Source: Narthecium ossifragum
Lineage: Eukaryota > Streptophyta > Magnoliopsida > Dioscoreales > Nartheciaceae
Reading direction: 5' to 3'
NCBI GenBank assembly: GCA_963920575.1
Contig: OY986965.1
Location: 25,895,342-25,959,341, forward strand
DNA length: 64,000 nt
Below, piece by piece: positions 1 to 12,700 of this stretch. The notes below the pieces were generated by a model. That model made no database searches. It had not been told where the DNA came from and saw nothing but the letters and a program-made list of their open reading frames with translations. The translations under genes and the position numbers were made by a program. Position 1 is the first letter of the stretch, and the number at the start of each line of letters is the position of its first letter.

Positions 1-739
1 ATCTGCTTGCCTGTTTCCTTCCTTCCCTCTTTAATCCATTTTTTTCTTTATTTGGCCTAAATGTCTTCGTTTCTAGGCATAGTCTGAAATTTTTCAATAT
101 TTTCAACCTTGCTAGATCTTGACTTAATTTCGCCATATATTTCTCATATGGAATGGTCCATTATTGTACTTGGAAATGGACATGATCAGTAGCATATCTA
201 TCTATCTTGTTTGCAACTATTATAAGGCTTAATTTTGTCTTTTCCTTTCTTTTTTTTTTCTATTTTACCGGCGTAGATTCTCGCCAATTTGATGTGGTCC
301 ATCAGCGCCTTTGTCTTATTTTCAGTTCTCCATGTGGTCATGGTTTTTGTTCCTGTTTTTTTTTTTCTTTCTATACATTAATACATGTGCTGTTTTACGT
401 TCAATATGCGCAGTTTTTGCTTCGATTTTTCTTGGTTGAAGAAAGTCTTAATCTACAAGCTAGACATTAGACAAGACATCCATGAATGACCATATATATT
501 AGTCTCCAATTTGTTTTGCTTTTCCCTTTCAAAAATGGAAGTAATCGAATTGGTCTTCTATGTACTCTTGACAACGTTGATGTTTTCATGAATTTAGTAG
601 TAGCTTTAGTTCTTCTGTTAGGCTTGCAAATCACAAATCATAATCAAGCTGATCAGAATTCTTCTGTGAAAATTTTGGTTTATAGATTTAGCATCCTCTG
701 TTCTTAAGGAATTATTTATTTATTTCATTCCAATTGCAG
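1..739 (+). other. 5' UTR intron and upstream region of the EIL gene
   Basis: The stretch is T-rich and has no convincing coding frame. It ends in a pyrimidine tract and an acceptor (attgcag) at 733-739, right before the leader of the EIN3-like gene. EIN3/EIL genes commonly have an intron in the 5' leader and an intronless coding region, so I read this as the 3' part of that intron. The donor and the first exon would lie left of the window. The two short frames at 207-470 and 486-707 have T-driven composition and are not taken as genes. Confidence 0.55.
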
Positions 740-790
740 GAGTTCTATCTGGTTTCTTTTGTTGATCCATTCAGCTGCTCGACCATCGAC

Positions 791-1837
791 ATGATGGGTG
801 GTGTAACCACTCAAGATTACTCCAGGCTCTGCGGAAGCCTCGATTACGTGCCACTCATGCCTTCTCCCGCCAACAAACATCACCCATTTGGCTCTGTCAC
901 AGCTCCGGCTGCCTCCACCGCAGCCTCCCCCGGCGAGGGAGACCTCGTCGACCCGTCACCGGAAAACCTCTCAGAGACCATGCATGATGAGGAGGACGAA
1001 GAAGAAACCGACGAAGAAGACATCGGCGTGGAGGAACTCGAGCGCCGGCTGTGGAAGGACAGGATGAAGCTGCAGCGGCTGAAGGAGCAGCAGCAGAGCA
1101 AGTGCGACGAGCATGACGGCGATCTCTCGAGGCAGCGCCATTCGCAAGAACAAGCCAAGAGGAAGAAGATGGCCAGAGCCCAGGATGGTATTCTCAAGTA
1201 CATGCTCAAGATGATGGAGGTGTGCAATGCACAGGGATTCGTCTACGGCATCATCCCGGAGAACGGCAAGCCGGTGACGGGAGCATCCGACAATCTCCGG
1301 GGTTGGTGGAAGGAAAAGGTACGGTTCGACCGGAACGGGCCGTCGGCGATCGCCGAGTACGTAGCATATAATGCCTCTGTAGCTCCTGGGTTTCTCAATG
1401 ACGCCAACAGTGGCTCTCTAACTCCTTTCTCGCTGCAAGAGCTTCAGGACACTACGTTAGGCTCTATCTTATCTGCTCTGATGCAGCACTGTGATCCGCC
1501 TCAACGGAGGTTCCCTCTGGAGAAGGGGGTGGCACCGCCGTGGTGGCCGACCGGAGAAGAGGAGTGGTGGCCGCAGCTGGGTGTCGCTAAGGATCAAGGG
1601 AGGCCACCTTACAAGAAGCCCCATGACTTGAAGAAGGCGTGGAAGGTCTGCGTGCTCACTGCGGTGATCAAACACCTGCTGCCTGATACCGCAAAGATCA
1701 AGAGGCTCGTCAAGCAGTCGAAGTGCCTCCAAGACAAGATGACGGCGAAGGAGAACGCTACTTGGTCCGGCGTGATCAATCAGGAGCATTGCCTATACAT
1801 GCAGCTCCACCCACATTGTCATCCTCCACAGCCTTCT

Positions 1838-1868
<31 letters not shown>

Positions 1869-2674
1869 GTAGTGGACCGGTCTCTTTTAGCACAACCACC
1901 GCCGAGTACGACGTTGATTGTGCCAAAGCCAAAGGCGGCGAGCGATTCATGCTTCAGGCGATGAAGGAGAAGGGTAACTTGGATTTCATCCAGAAGAGAG
2001 TGATGGGCGTCGGTGGCGAGCCGGAGATGGTAATGGTGAACCAAGGAGTGTTCACTTGCGACGATCCGCGGTGCCTGCACAGCGACTACCGGTTTGGATT
2101 CCTTGATCGGAATACTAGAAACAATCACCTCTTCTTCTGCCCGTACCGCAACGATCTAGCGCCAGAGTTGGGATCACCGGGCTTTCAGATGAGTGAGAGC
2201 AAGCCCCAGTTCCTCCTGCCTCAGCACTATGCTCAGCCAAGGCTTCCTCCCCTTGGCTCAAATGGTTCTTCTTCTCCCTGCAGAGCTCTACCACATCTGG
2301 GTATTCCTGCAGATGGGCAGAAATCAATTCATGATCTGATGAGCCTCTATGAAGACAGCATCAGTTCCAGCAGATGCTTGAATCAAGGCATGACCGGCGA
2401 GCAGTCGAATCTTGCAATTCTGAACAACTCCGGCATTGGCTGTGGCATGTTTCAGGACACGCCGCAGCTTCATCATCACTACTCTGAACAACAGTTTGGG
2501 AACTCATCCCAGACTTTCAGTTCCATGATCCATCAGGACGTCCCCTTCGAGCAGCGATTCGGCAGCCAACACGGCGGTCCGGACACCAGATACAACTCTT
2601 GTTTCGAATCTGCCGGCACGGCGATGCCTAGCGGCGGGCGGGAGTCGTGGCAAAAGGATGGCACTAACTGGTAG
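791..2674 (+). CDS. EIL: EIN3-like (EIL) ethylene-signalling transcription factor
   Basis: This is a nuclear transcription factor of the EIN3/EIL family, which acts at the end of the ethylene pathway by binding target promoters and is itself controlled by EBF F-box turnover. The start at 791 (MMGGV...) gives 627 residues, close to the family's usual 580-640; the open frame upstream of 740 is intron. In order I see an acidic N-terminus (about residues 75-90), the basic [20 protein letters not shown] region, the hallmark [20 protein letters not shown] block, [60 protein letters not shown] and [21 protein letters not shown] 12-glycine run (about residue 350, from GGC repeats) interrupts the family's variable linker. 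FIQKR and the [19 protein letters not shown] block complete the family pattern. The coding region is intronless. It is apparently intact, and the EIL assignment is very safe; the exact subgroup is not. Confidence 0.97.
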
Positions 2675-3180
2675 TATGATGACTTTCCTGTGCAATTAGT
2701 CATAGCTGTTGTACTTTCCAGGGGATGCATTTGATTCAATCCAAGAGTCCAAAGTGTAGGAATCTAGGATTTGTTGCATTCCTTGCTGGAATGTTTGCTT
2801 CATATATATGCTGAATTAATAGTGCTTTTGAATTGGAACAATTTGATCAGGATGCTTGCTGCTTCCTCTTCAATGTAATTTTCTCTTATGGTTGTACTGT
2901 TGTACATCTCTTATTTTAAGTAAAGAATATAAGCTCACTCATCTCTATCCACTCAAAAAAGGCAAGAGCAAGTGCTAGTAGCTCTGATGGAGACCTCTCA
3001 GGCATGCTTGCCCAGAAATAGCTAAAAAATAAATACACCGAGGTGGAAAGAAAGGTTACATGAGTACGATAAGTGGCAGTTCCATAACTGGCAAACTTTA
3101 TGAAGATGCTTATCAAAGGGCATGTCTGTGTCTCCTTCCAAACTTCAGTAGACTTATGGAAATTTTTTTAAAATAATATT
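2675..3180 (+). other. 3' UTR and downstream flank of EIL
   Basis: No coding frame of interest. The first 200-250 bases after the stop at 2672-2674 are the expected 3' UTR, with several AT-rich stretches (for example 2806-2835 and 2903-2930) that could serve as polyadenylation signals. From about 3170 the AT-rich edge of the next transposon-derived block begins. Confidence 0.5.
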
Positions 3181-3340
3181 ATTTTAATAAATAATTATTA
3201 AAATATGCCTCCGAAGAAAGTATTTATGAAAGTATGCCTGGTTTGGCGACGTCAACGCCACGCGCGCCACGCTGGCGTGGCATTTCATTTTTTTTAATCC
3301 TGCCATTGAATACGTAACTCCAAGTTATGTCTATATTAAT

Positions 3341-3479
3341 AAAGACGTAACTTAAAGTTACGTCTTTGACCATCCACCCAAACCGGGCAAAGACCAAGTG
3401 CGGATAGGAGAGTGGCCTTATAAGACGTAGGTTGGAGTTACGTCTTTATTAATATAGACGTAACTCCAACCTACGTCTT
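3341..3479. repeat. Two perfect ACGT-rich palindromes beside the MULE relic
   Basis: A 27-nt palindrome (3341-3367, 13-nt arms around one A) is built on the core GACGTAACTT. About 55 bp later come 24-nt perfect inverted arms at 3422-3445 and 3456-3479, separated by a 10-nt AT loop. Both share the GACGTAA..TTACGTC sequence, and a degenerate copy lies at 3311-3331. They sit upstream of the MULE coding relic and probably belong to its terminal region. The ACGT cores resemble bZIP sites, but no function is shown. Confidence 0.75.
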
Positions 3480-4071
3480 TCGTCGTCATCTACCCCCGCC
3501 GCGGCCCCTTCTCCTTCCCCACCCGACCTCCCACCCAGTTTTTCCTCCTTCCCCACCCGGGCCCTCCTCCGTCTCCTCTTTCCAGCGATCTCCGACGCTC
3601 TCCGGCGCGTCTCCTCAGTGCTCCGCGCGCGGCCCCGTGGCCCGCGCCTCCCCTCCTTCTTCCCCGTCCATCTACTCCTTCAAGAGGAGTTATTTCTTGA
3701 AAATTTTCCGGCAAATTTCCGGCGAGCTTCCGGCCAAATCCTCCAAGTTCCTTTTGCTTCTCTCCATCTTGCTTTCCAGTGAGTTTTTCTTGAAATTTTA
3801 GTTATATGCTTGTTGTGTGAGATTTAGGGTTTATATAATCAAATTAGGGTTTTTTTATAGGAATTGATATGTACATTTTTTATTATAAAATTTGTTTTTT
3901 AATTATTCTGGTATGGTGATTTAGGTAGTGGCATTGTTGATAAATTTCATAAATTTCTAGTATTACTTTAATTAGATTATATGAAACATGTTTTTCATAG
4001 GAATTTTTAATATTAACTTGTAATTTCTTTATAATCGACTCATAATTGTCATCATATTTGTATTATTTATA

Positions 4072-5588
4072 GTGATGGATAGTGGCCTTGTTTTACTATT
4101 GTGTCGGATGGACGGAAGGGTGGAATTAAAGGGTAATGCGGGTGATATTGAGTACATAGGTGGCCGAATCAAACCAAGTAGGATACGAAAAAATGCAAGT
4201 TATGCGGATTTAAAGGATTTAATGTTTCATTTGACTGGATACAATCCAAATTGTTTCGACATTCGCATAACTTGTAGATATCCAATGGGAGAAAGCATGT
4301 ATTGCGGTGTAGAAATAAAGGATGATAGTGATACTAGTGGTATTCTTAGCCTCTATCCAGTCATTCCAAGTATATAATTGTTCTTGGTGAAAATTGGTGT
4401 CGAAGTCAACAATAATCCTCCAAATAACTCGGCATTTGGTAAATTTACACGCCTACCACAACGAGAAGACGATTCAACGGATAACGTCTCTCTTGGGTCT
4501 TATGGCGCTCCTATCTTCAGACACCAGACATCGCAGTAAGTAATTTATTGTCAAACATGTAATGTTATATCTTGGTTTGCTCCTTATTCATGAGTTTGCT
4601 TGTGTATGAACATTCAGGCCTTACCAGCAGGAGGATGCATGGTTGACTCATGAATACACGCAAACTACTCCGAGTACAAACATAGGACACACACATCATA
4701 ATATTGATGTTGACCCGTCGAGTTTACGCGGAGGCCACCAATATGATGACAATGTCAGTAGCGGCCATGGACATGCTTTTATGCCTTCAACATCTCGAAG
4801 CCGTGGCCATGGAGATGCTTTTATGCGTTCAACATCTCGAAGCCCCTTGCTAGATGCCGTGGTCGATGATCATGATGACGATTGGATTGAGAATACTGCA
4901 TTGAGCAACGAGCCAACACATCATGATGAAGATATTGATGATCCAATGCCGCTTATGCCAACACAGTACGAGGAGGAGTTACCAGATGATTTCCCAAATG
5001 ATGAGTGGGTCGACCGGATGACAATGAACAATACCATACCTGGGGTATTTGAAGATCCAACCCCATTCAATGGTGAATTCTATAAAAAGCAAATATTCGA
5101 GACCAAGGCATCACTTACGCATGCTCTTCAACAATACGAGCTTCGGAGGTTTGCGAAACATTGCACTGTCAAGTCCGGGCCGAAGGTGTTGACTGTCAAG
5201 TGCTGTAATCCTGATTGTTCCTGGCGTTTGCATGCGTCTACTTACAAAGAAACGTCTTACTTTCAAGTGAAGAGTTACAGTGGTCCACATACATGTCGGG
5301 CAGGTCTGTTGAATACCAATTACCGCCACTGCACTGCTCAATTCATATGTGGTATCATACTTGGTGCGATAAGGACAAACATCGCTATGACCCCCAAAGA
5401 TATTGTGCAGAGGATCAAAGATAACTATCATGTTAACATCAGCTATGCAAAGGCATATCATGCACGTATACTAGCTATGAAGATTATATATGGTGATTGG
5501 AAAGAATCATATAATATCCTGCCTTGGTATATGCAAGCGATGGTGGTAGATAACCATGGTACTATAGTGAAGCTTCAAACAGAGACTG
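4072..5588 (+). pseudogene. Broken MuDR/MULE transposase, N-terminal part only
   Basis: This is a Mutator-like transposase relic. Exon 1 (4072-4535) encodes the PB1-like N-terminal region typical of plant MULEs (GGRIKPSRIRKNASYADL... and MYCGVEIKDDSD). An in-frame TAA at about 4375 interrupts it, and the same frame stays open beyond. A donor at 4536 and acceptor ending at 4617 join it in phase to exon 2 (4618 on). Exon 2 has an acidic linker with a repeated GHGHAFM/GHGDAFM unit and then the MuDR DNA-binding module (FYKKQIFETKASLTHALQQY ... KCCNPDCSWRLHAS). The frame runs into an LTR sequence at 5589, so the DDE catalytic domain and SWIM zinc finger are absent. Internal stop plus truncation make it non-autonomous. 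Family assignment is firm. Confidence 0.88.
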
Positions 5589-5955
5589 TGTCACACCCCG
5601 ACCCAGAAAACCCATCCGGGCCGAGGCGTGAGGGGAAACCTACACTATTCATCTCCAGCTTGCGCGATACAATGCGGAATTAAAGAAAACTTAAACAATG
5701 TATTCCAGAGGTGAAACAGAAATTCAATTTACATAACATCAGTTGTACTATTCAATATTTGATACAAATTTTCCAATGAAAGAATATTATACAGTAATCT
5801 CAGAATTCCTCAAATAAGTACATAATTTACAAAATCTGCCAAAAGTACAACAGATAATCCTCCAGCAACCTCAAGCACCTCTGGATGTAGTCGCGCCACC
5901 AAAAGCTGATCCCGCCGGCTCTACTGAAGAAGAACTGGCGCCTGCACCTGCAAAG
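5589..5955 (+). mobile_element. LTR-retrotransposon fragment (TGTCACACCCCGACCC type)
   Basis: The sequence starts with TGTCACACCCCGACCC and cuts the MULE reading frame. The first 45 bases match, with few differences, the reverse complement of 62432-62476, so this is a repeat family with two copies in the window. A related start (TGTCGCGCCCCGACCC) heads the large LTR unit at 39874. The right end is unclear; the family-like sequence fades before the tandem array at about 5960. No internal coding domain is seen, so this may be a solo or truncated LTR. Confidence 0.6.
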
Positions 5956-5959
5956 AAGT

Positions 5960-6445
5960 ATTGGCATAAAATTATAGAAGTATTGGCATAAAATTATATA
6001 ATATTATTTCTATATATTTATTTAATAGAAGTATTGGCATAAAATTATATAATATTATTTCTATATATTATTTTAATTAATAAACAATGGCTTCAAAGTT
6101 TAATTAATAGAACTATTAGCATAAAATTATATATTATTATTTCTATATATTATTTTAATTAATAAACAAGGGCTTTAAAGTTTAATTAATAGAAGTATTG
6201 GTATAAAATTATATATTATTATTTCTATATATTATTTTAATTAATAAACAATGGCTTTAAAGTTTAATTAATAGAAGTATTGGCATAAAATTATATATTA
6301 TTATTTCTATTTTTTATTTTAATTAATAAACAATGGTTTCAAAGTTTAATTAATAGAAGTATTGGCATAAAATTATATATTATTATTTCTATATATTGTT
6401 TTAATTAATAAGCAATGGCTTCAAAGTTTAATTATGTAATATAAT
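5960..6445 (+). repeat. AT-rich tandem array, about 82-bp unit, five to six copies
   Basis: The unit begins agaagtattggcataaaatt and ends with aagtttaattaat; unit starts are near 6027, 6109, 6190, 6273 and 6354, preceded by one or two partial units. Copies differ by a few substitutions. The array lies between the LTR fragment and the next repeat block and has no coding content. Confidence 0.9.
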
Positions 6446-6639
6446 ACAAATTCTATAATTATATGAATGTCAAATAATAAATGAAGAATAGAATATGAAA
6501 AGAAAGATGGGGGATGAGTATTTTAATGATGTAGGGAATGGTTTAGGGAAACTGATGTAGAGTGTTGTAAATAGGGAAGCTGTAAAGTAGGGAAGTAATA
6601 TATATTGGAGTATTTTAGAGAAGATAGATAGGGAAGCTG

Positions 6640-8785
6640 ATGCGGATGGCTTAAACGACTAGGTACGCTCGACGAACAGCTCGTGAACAAGCTCGATAAG
6701 GGCTCGTTCATGTTCATTCGGTAAGGTAAATGAATGAACTTGAACAAAAAATTTAAGCTCGTTTAATAAACGAACCGAGCTTGAACAAAGGTAAGCTCGG
6801 CTTGTAAATGTTCGCGAGCATGCTCAATTAGCCGTTCGTGAACAGGCTCGTGAACATGCTCGATTACTTGTTCGTGAACAGACTCGATTACTTGTTCGTG
6901 AACAGACTCAATCACCCATTCATGAACATGACCAATTACACTTCAAGATTATATATGTTAAGTGTACATTCAAATAGTTTTATATATGCTCATTAATATA
7001 ATAATCGTTTGCAACCTTTTGTTCATGAATCCTTTTATTTTACGTTTTTTGTATGATTTATATGATTTTATATAGAGAGAATTGTGATCTACACCTATAT
7101 TGTTCAGTCTATTCTGGATTAATCTTATATACTCTAATCCCTAACTCAATTTGATCTGAATATGAATTGAATGGGATTTTGGATCCAAATTGAATCATTA
7201 TATTTCATGCTTGGACCCTAGTCCCTGGCTCAGATTAATCTGATTAGAACTCAAATTGAGTTTCAAATCCAAATAGAAGCATTTAATTTATTATTTTGAC
7301 CAATGAGACAATGATGAACTAAATACCATTCCTTTGTCCTATATGTTTATGTCGCAATGACATTTTACTCCAATTAAAACCCCTATAGTCATATAGGGCC
7401 GACTGAAAACTTAGAAAATCGATCAGTGTTAGACCTAATTTGTTTGAGCTATTTCAATTTGACTCGAATTGAGCTCATAGAGCTTCTTTTCCAACTAATT
7501 TTTTAATAATTCAGAAACTCTCTCTCTACTATCAAGCAATTGATGTTGACTTTTTCCTTCCATGAGATGACGGTAGTTTCTTTGCACTTTATCAGAGGAT
7601 CCATCCATCTCTCCAAGTGATCGATCCTACTTTGTAAACAAAAGAGACAGAGAGCACACTTTTGTAAAGATCAAGGTAAGATCGATCCTTTTCGGGATAC
7701 TGAGATTTTGAGGACGCTCGGGTATAAAGGATCGATCTCTCCTATATACTAGGATCGATCTTCTTCGGGATTTTGGAATCCATCGACCTCAAGCATACAA
7801 GGATCGATCTTTCCCTTTCAATAGGATCGATCATTTCCTATTGGATGGACAAATCCGATGGCTCAGATCTAATCCGGATTTGGGTTTATTGGAGGCTATA
7901 AATAGAGTGCTTCTAGGGTTTTTTTTGTGTGGTTGAGAGGTGTATGAGAGGTGTGAGAGTAGGCAATCATAGAGAGAGATCTCTTTGTCTCTGCTAGGGT
8001 TTGGGCTTTGTAATCTCTCTCTCGTAGGGAAGATTTTCTCTGTTGCCTGTGGTTTTTTTTCCTTCTAGCTGTTGCTGGTAGGTTTTTCCACGTAAATCCT
8101 TGTCTCCACTTTTTCCTTTTCTTTGGGGTTTGGTTGTATCTCTTCCGCTGCGACATCCCCGTCTTTATCTGGCGCATCTCCTGCATCGTCGGGACCCCTT
8201 AGATTCCCAACAATTGAAGCAAATAGAGCTTCTTGTCCCATCAATTTATATTTGGATCAAAACAAATCCAATCCAAATCAATTCATATTTTGGTTGAATC
8301 CAATTTAACTATATCTAACTAGCCCAACCCACTTCACCTATATGGCTATACCTAACTAACCCAACACTCTATCCAACCCCCCAGCCCATTTAACATATAT
8401 CAAACGGTTTGATTCAAATTTTGGTTGAATTTTGGATGTTTTAGATCATTCGCGGTGACACGATATATATATATATATATATATAAGTTTATATTTTTAT
8501 TATGTGTTCATTATGTGTTCATGAATAGGCTCGGTTAGATGTTCGCGAACAAGTTCGATTAGATGTTCGCGAACAAACTGGTTTAGATGTTCGCGAACGA
8601 GCTCATTTAGATGTTCGTGAATGAGCTTGAGCCGAGCTGGAGCTCACCAATATCTTAACGAGTCGAGCTCGAATAGCTTTTGGATAGGTCGTTTAGAACT
8701 CGGCTCGAGCTCGATAAGATGCTTAACGAACGAGTTCGAACATGATAAAACTTGGCTCGGCTCGTTTACACCCCCTTAGCTGCAG
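6640..8785. mobile_element. Repeat block with subterminal GTTCGNGAAC motifs and GATCGATC pairs
   Basis: Both ends carry multiple copies of a short palindrome, GTTCGTGAAC or GTTCGCGAAC, alternating with gctcga/gagctcg words (about 6660-6930 and 8520-8770). The right edge reads as a GTGTAAACGAGCCGAGCC-type terminus on the minus strand. The middle holds paired GATCGATC sites at 7620-7840, a TATA box (tataaatagag at about 7896) with a leader-like region after it, and an (AT)n run at 8463-8486. The layout suits a non-autonomous DNA element, possibly with a nested LTR promoter between 7.1 and 8.4 kb. No transposase is visible and no clear target duplication was found, so the class is open. Confidence 0.5.
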
Positions 8786-9793
8786 TGATGGACTTAAAAG
8801 TTTTCTTCTTTGGCTCTAGTGCTGGATGACAGGATGAGCCCTCAAATTAAGATTGCTAAAAGGCAGCCAATATTATACAACCCAGTAACAACAGTGTCAC
8901 AAGAAACACAACACAATTTATGGAATATCTTCATTTATAAGATGAGCAAACATCTATGTTTACAATTTTGGAAGCCACAGCTTAGCCATTCTCCCCCTTC
9001 TGAAATCTTTATAGATACTTAAGAGGTGGGAAGACAATTAGACACTGAGTTACTGTCTAAACCCTTATGTACATGGTATATCTTTAAGGGTTTAGGGTTT
9101 AGGTTGGAAAGAATACCAAAAAGACAATAATCGTCGTAACAGAGACTTTAGTCCTGAAGCATGTTGAGACACTGCAGCTTTTCGAAAAAAATATTGAGGC
9201 ACTGCAAAAACAAAAAAAAAATCAAAATAAAAGTCATGTAAGAACACCAAAAACTGAAAAATCTTTTGAAAACACAATTGAAATGCTTACCAAATGAAGT
9301 CAGTGAGGACTCAAACAGCAATGTATCCCTTAACTTTGTATTCAAGTGTCAGTGCCTGCAGTGTTAAAGCTAGATAAGTACAAATGAACTTGATTTACTA
9401 CTATCAAAAGTCATTTTTCTAAAATCTGTATATTGGTCTTACACTTATACTAACTACAACTAGCTGATATTATGCAAATTATTCATCAAAACCTTGACTT
9501 GCATATCAAAGGGGAAAACTCCATTTTTATCATTTTTTTTCTTGAAGACTGGAATCATAAGCTAACCATCCAAGCCAATGTGTTGACATCATCTACTTAG
9601 TCAAGTAATTGCATGATAACTTTCCTAGACACTGGAAACTCAACCATAAGTACAGGGCAAAAGTAGATTCTGTCCTAGTGTCCCAAGAAATCTCTTTTTG
9701 TGAGTTTTCGTGTGCTCTTCATCGCCATAAGAATGGGATTATCTGTAGGAGTCCATGTATACTCACTGTTTTTTTTCTTGGCAAAGGAAATGT
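8786..9793. other. 3' flank of the 5-phosphatase gene
   Basis: No convincing gene. The part nearest 9793 should contain the 3' UTR of the minus-strand phosphatase gene. Short frames here (for example 8810-9022 and 9609-9809) show no family resemblance. Confidence 0.4.
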
Positions 9794-12700
9794 TCATGTT
9801 TCTGGATAGTTGAAGAAGCTGCTACTTGGAGGTAAGAGCTCTTCCACACCAACTTTCATGTTCGGGATTGACGATCCCTTCTGTAATCTTCGATCAAGTA
9901 CCCCAACATCTGCCACAAATACTGCACAAACTGGCCGGTGATCAGAAAATCTCGACTCGACACGAATGTAGGAATGCTGCACTATCCCATCACCATGCCA
10001 GAGGATCCTGTCACACCTGAAAAAATTCAAAACTTTGAATCATAAGTATTCATAATTCCAAAAGGCACAAGTGAACTGCATGTGCAAAGCTTTAATATGG
10101 CATCAACAATCAATCATCAAAGAGCACTAAGAAATGGTTGCATCAAGCTCAATTTTTATTTTCTACTCAAGGAAATCATGCTCCATCTTTTATTTTTATT
10201 TTTATTTTCCTTTTTTTGCGGATCAACACTTTTGATCTAGCTTTAATGATATAGGGGAAGATCAACTAGTACATTAACACCATGCTTTAATGAGTACGTA
10301 ACTGCAATTCTGAAGGTACGGATCAAAATGAATGAAATTTCAGAACACGAAAATTGCTAGACTTACCATGCTGGAGTTCGTTGTTTCTTCTTGCATGTTG
10401 GAGACTCTCCAGCATAGGCATCTGAGTTGCTCGAATATTTGTAAGTTGGAGCGAAGTATATTTTCCCTTCGCTCCATCCCTTGAAAACTCGTCCAGCTTG
10501 TCTCTCGATTTTAAGCTATCACAAGAAATATCAATGAACTCAGAATTTATTGGGATGAGTTCGAGAACGAGACAGCAGGAATGCAAGATAGGTTGCGAAC
10601 TTGATTCATAGTTACAGCTTAAATGAGTTACAGATTACAGCATAGAGTAGTTGGTTTTTTTTCAATCACAAATATTGCTATAAAACAAGCAGACTGTGCT
10701 CATTCTAAACGGTATAAACAGAAAACATCGACGATTACAAAATTTCCTGAAGTTGTGGAGGGTTATATATTACCTGATCTTTCTCAAGCAGAGCATCCCA
10801 ATTATTTTCTTCAAGGAGCTTCTTGGTCTCACGATAACTCAAAGCAATCCGATAATTCAGGTCACCTAGCCATATGACCCGACTGTCCAAATGGGGAATG
10901 AGACATTTCAGACGTTGAACTGGAGAATAATGCATCTAAAGAAGTTGAATCAAAGCGCAGGGTGGAATACTCACTCATGCTCAAGAATTCTTTCGGGGAT
11001 TCTTCGACCAGGTGTCCTGCAGATTTTTGGAAATTGTGTGCTCCTGAGAATCTCAATGACATCAGAATTTCTTCTCAGCTCATCCCCTTCCTTCTCTCCT
11101 GAGGCCAAGTGACTGCAGACAAAACAAAAGCTTGTCTGATGCAAAGACATGCTCACAGAGATGCATCCCTGCAACCAAAAGATCCATTACTGTGGTCAAA
11201 CACATGAAGCAAAGAATCCGAGGATGGATCTTTTTTCTTTTGACATGTTGAACTGTATTCCGGCAGTAAAGAAGGATCATAGACCTATTTAAACTGAATG
11301 TATTTGCTTTTCTAACTTATGGATGACTTTAACATTCTCCATGGCATGATTTTTGCGTTGGTTAAAGCAAAATATACTTCTAGTAAGAACAGTAGTAAAC
11401 CAAATCGATCCTCACCTTGTTACCAAGACAGCCCATGATACCACGCCCAACGGAAGAGATTCTCAGATGTCCTATATGTTGGACAAGTTCTCTCCTCACC
11501 CAAACAGTGACGAAAATCCCCACCATCTGTTTGCTAACTATGAGGCAATACTTTTGCTGGTTGGTTGAGGAAGAGATTTCAGCAGCCAACCCTGTCACCA
11601 TGAAACTACTCGGATCCTCATCTTCGTCATCTGAAGACTCTTCTTCCCTTAGATAAGATTGAGCACACCGGAAGCACGAATCTCTGTAGTTCTTCCTAGC
11701 AGCTCCTGAGGGGCAGTTGCAGGTCTTGAGCCGTCTTCCTTGTACTGTTCTGAAAGTTTTGCTAACCGCTCTGAGGGAAGGTTTTTGGAAGAACAGTAAG
11801 CTGCGGGGACTCTTGGAGGCTTTAGAATCTGGGGTCCTAGTTCTCGAACCTGGAGAAGAAAAAGAGTTGCAGTAGGGTGGGGTGCTTGGGCAGCTATCAG
11901 CTGTAACTTCTTGCTGTCTATTCAGCGCTTGGTTGATTAGAGCAAGCCATTTAGCTGCTGGTTGATTGTCTTCTATGACAAGCACATTTCCAGCATTCAG
12001 AGGGACTATTTCTTGAAAACTGAGGAAGTTACAAAGCAGAAAGGAAGTCAGAAACATTTTACAATGGTATGAAGATAGACAAACATGTAATACCATGAAA
12101 TGTTTACTCCTTGCATGCAATCAAAACAAAGTCTACTGCAAGAAATCAGTCCATACCCTAAAACATATATATCTGAACGATCATCATCAGGCAGAAACTC
12201 ATTTAGGTTTAGGCCACTGTGAGGGGCCTTTCCTCCGACATTCCATGTCGCGACAAATATCCTATAGAAGGTACAACATGGTAGAAGAACTCAGTATAAA
12301 TCAGGTCAGACCTTGAAAATTGACAGTATTGGCACAGTTATCATATTTAATTGGAAATAAGAATATATTATCAAATACCTGAAGGCCCGAGTATCCATAG
12401 TGTTTGATGCTGGAGAGGAAAAGTCACCGAAATCTATGTTTTCCAGTATAGAACTGGGCTCTGTTCATCGACACAAAAGTTCAGAAATAACATCCAAAGG
12501 CAAATGCTTGGAGAATGAATTGTGTGAAAAGAATATGAACAAAATACAAAGAGGACAACTTAGAGACCAGGGTGATACCTGAAAAACTTTTAATCAAATT
12601 AGGGGAAGATGTCGCTGAAAAGGCCGGACTCTCTCCAAAATCGGCTGTAAGATTGTTAATTAAAACTGAATTCAGCATCGACGGAGAAAGGGAAAATAGT

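Noticed and set aside
880..2327. Several minus-strand frames opposite the EIL gene
   Set aside because: They are antisense shadows of a strongly conserved coding region and show no family resemblance.
5960..6445. CRISPR-like direct repeats
   Set aside because: Units are contiguous AT-rich tandem repeats without spacers, in a plant genome.
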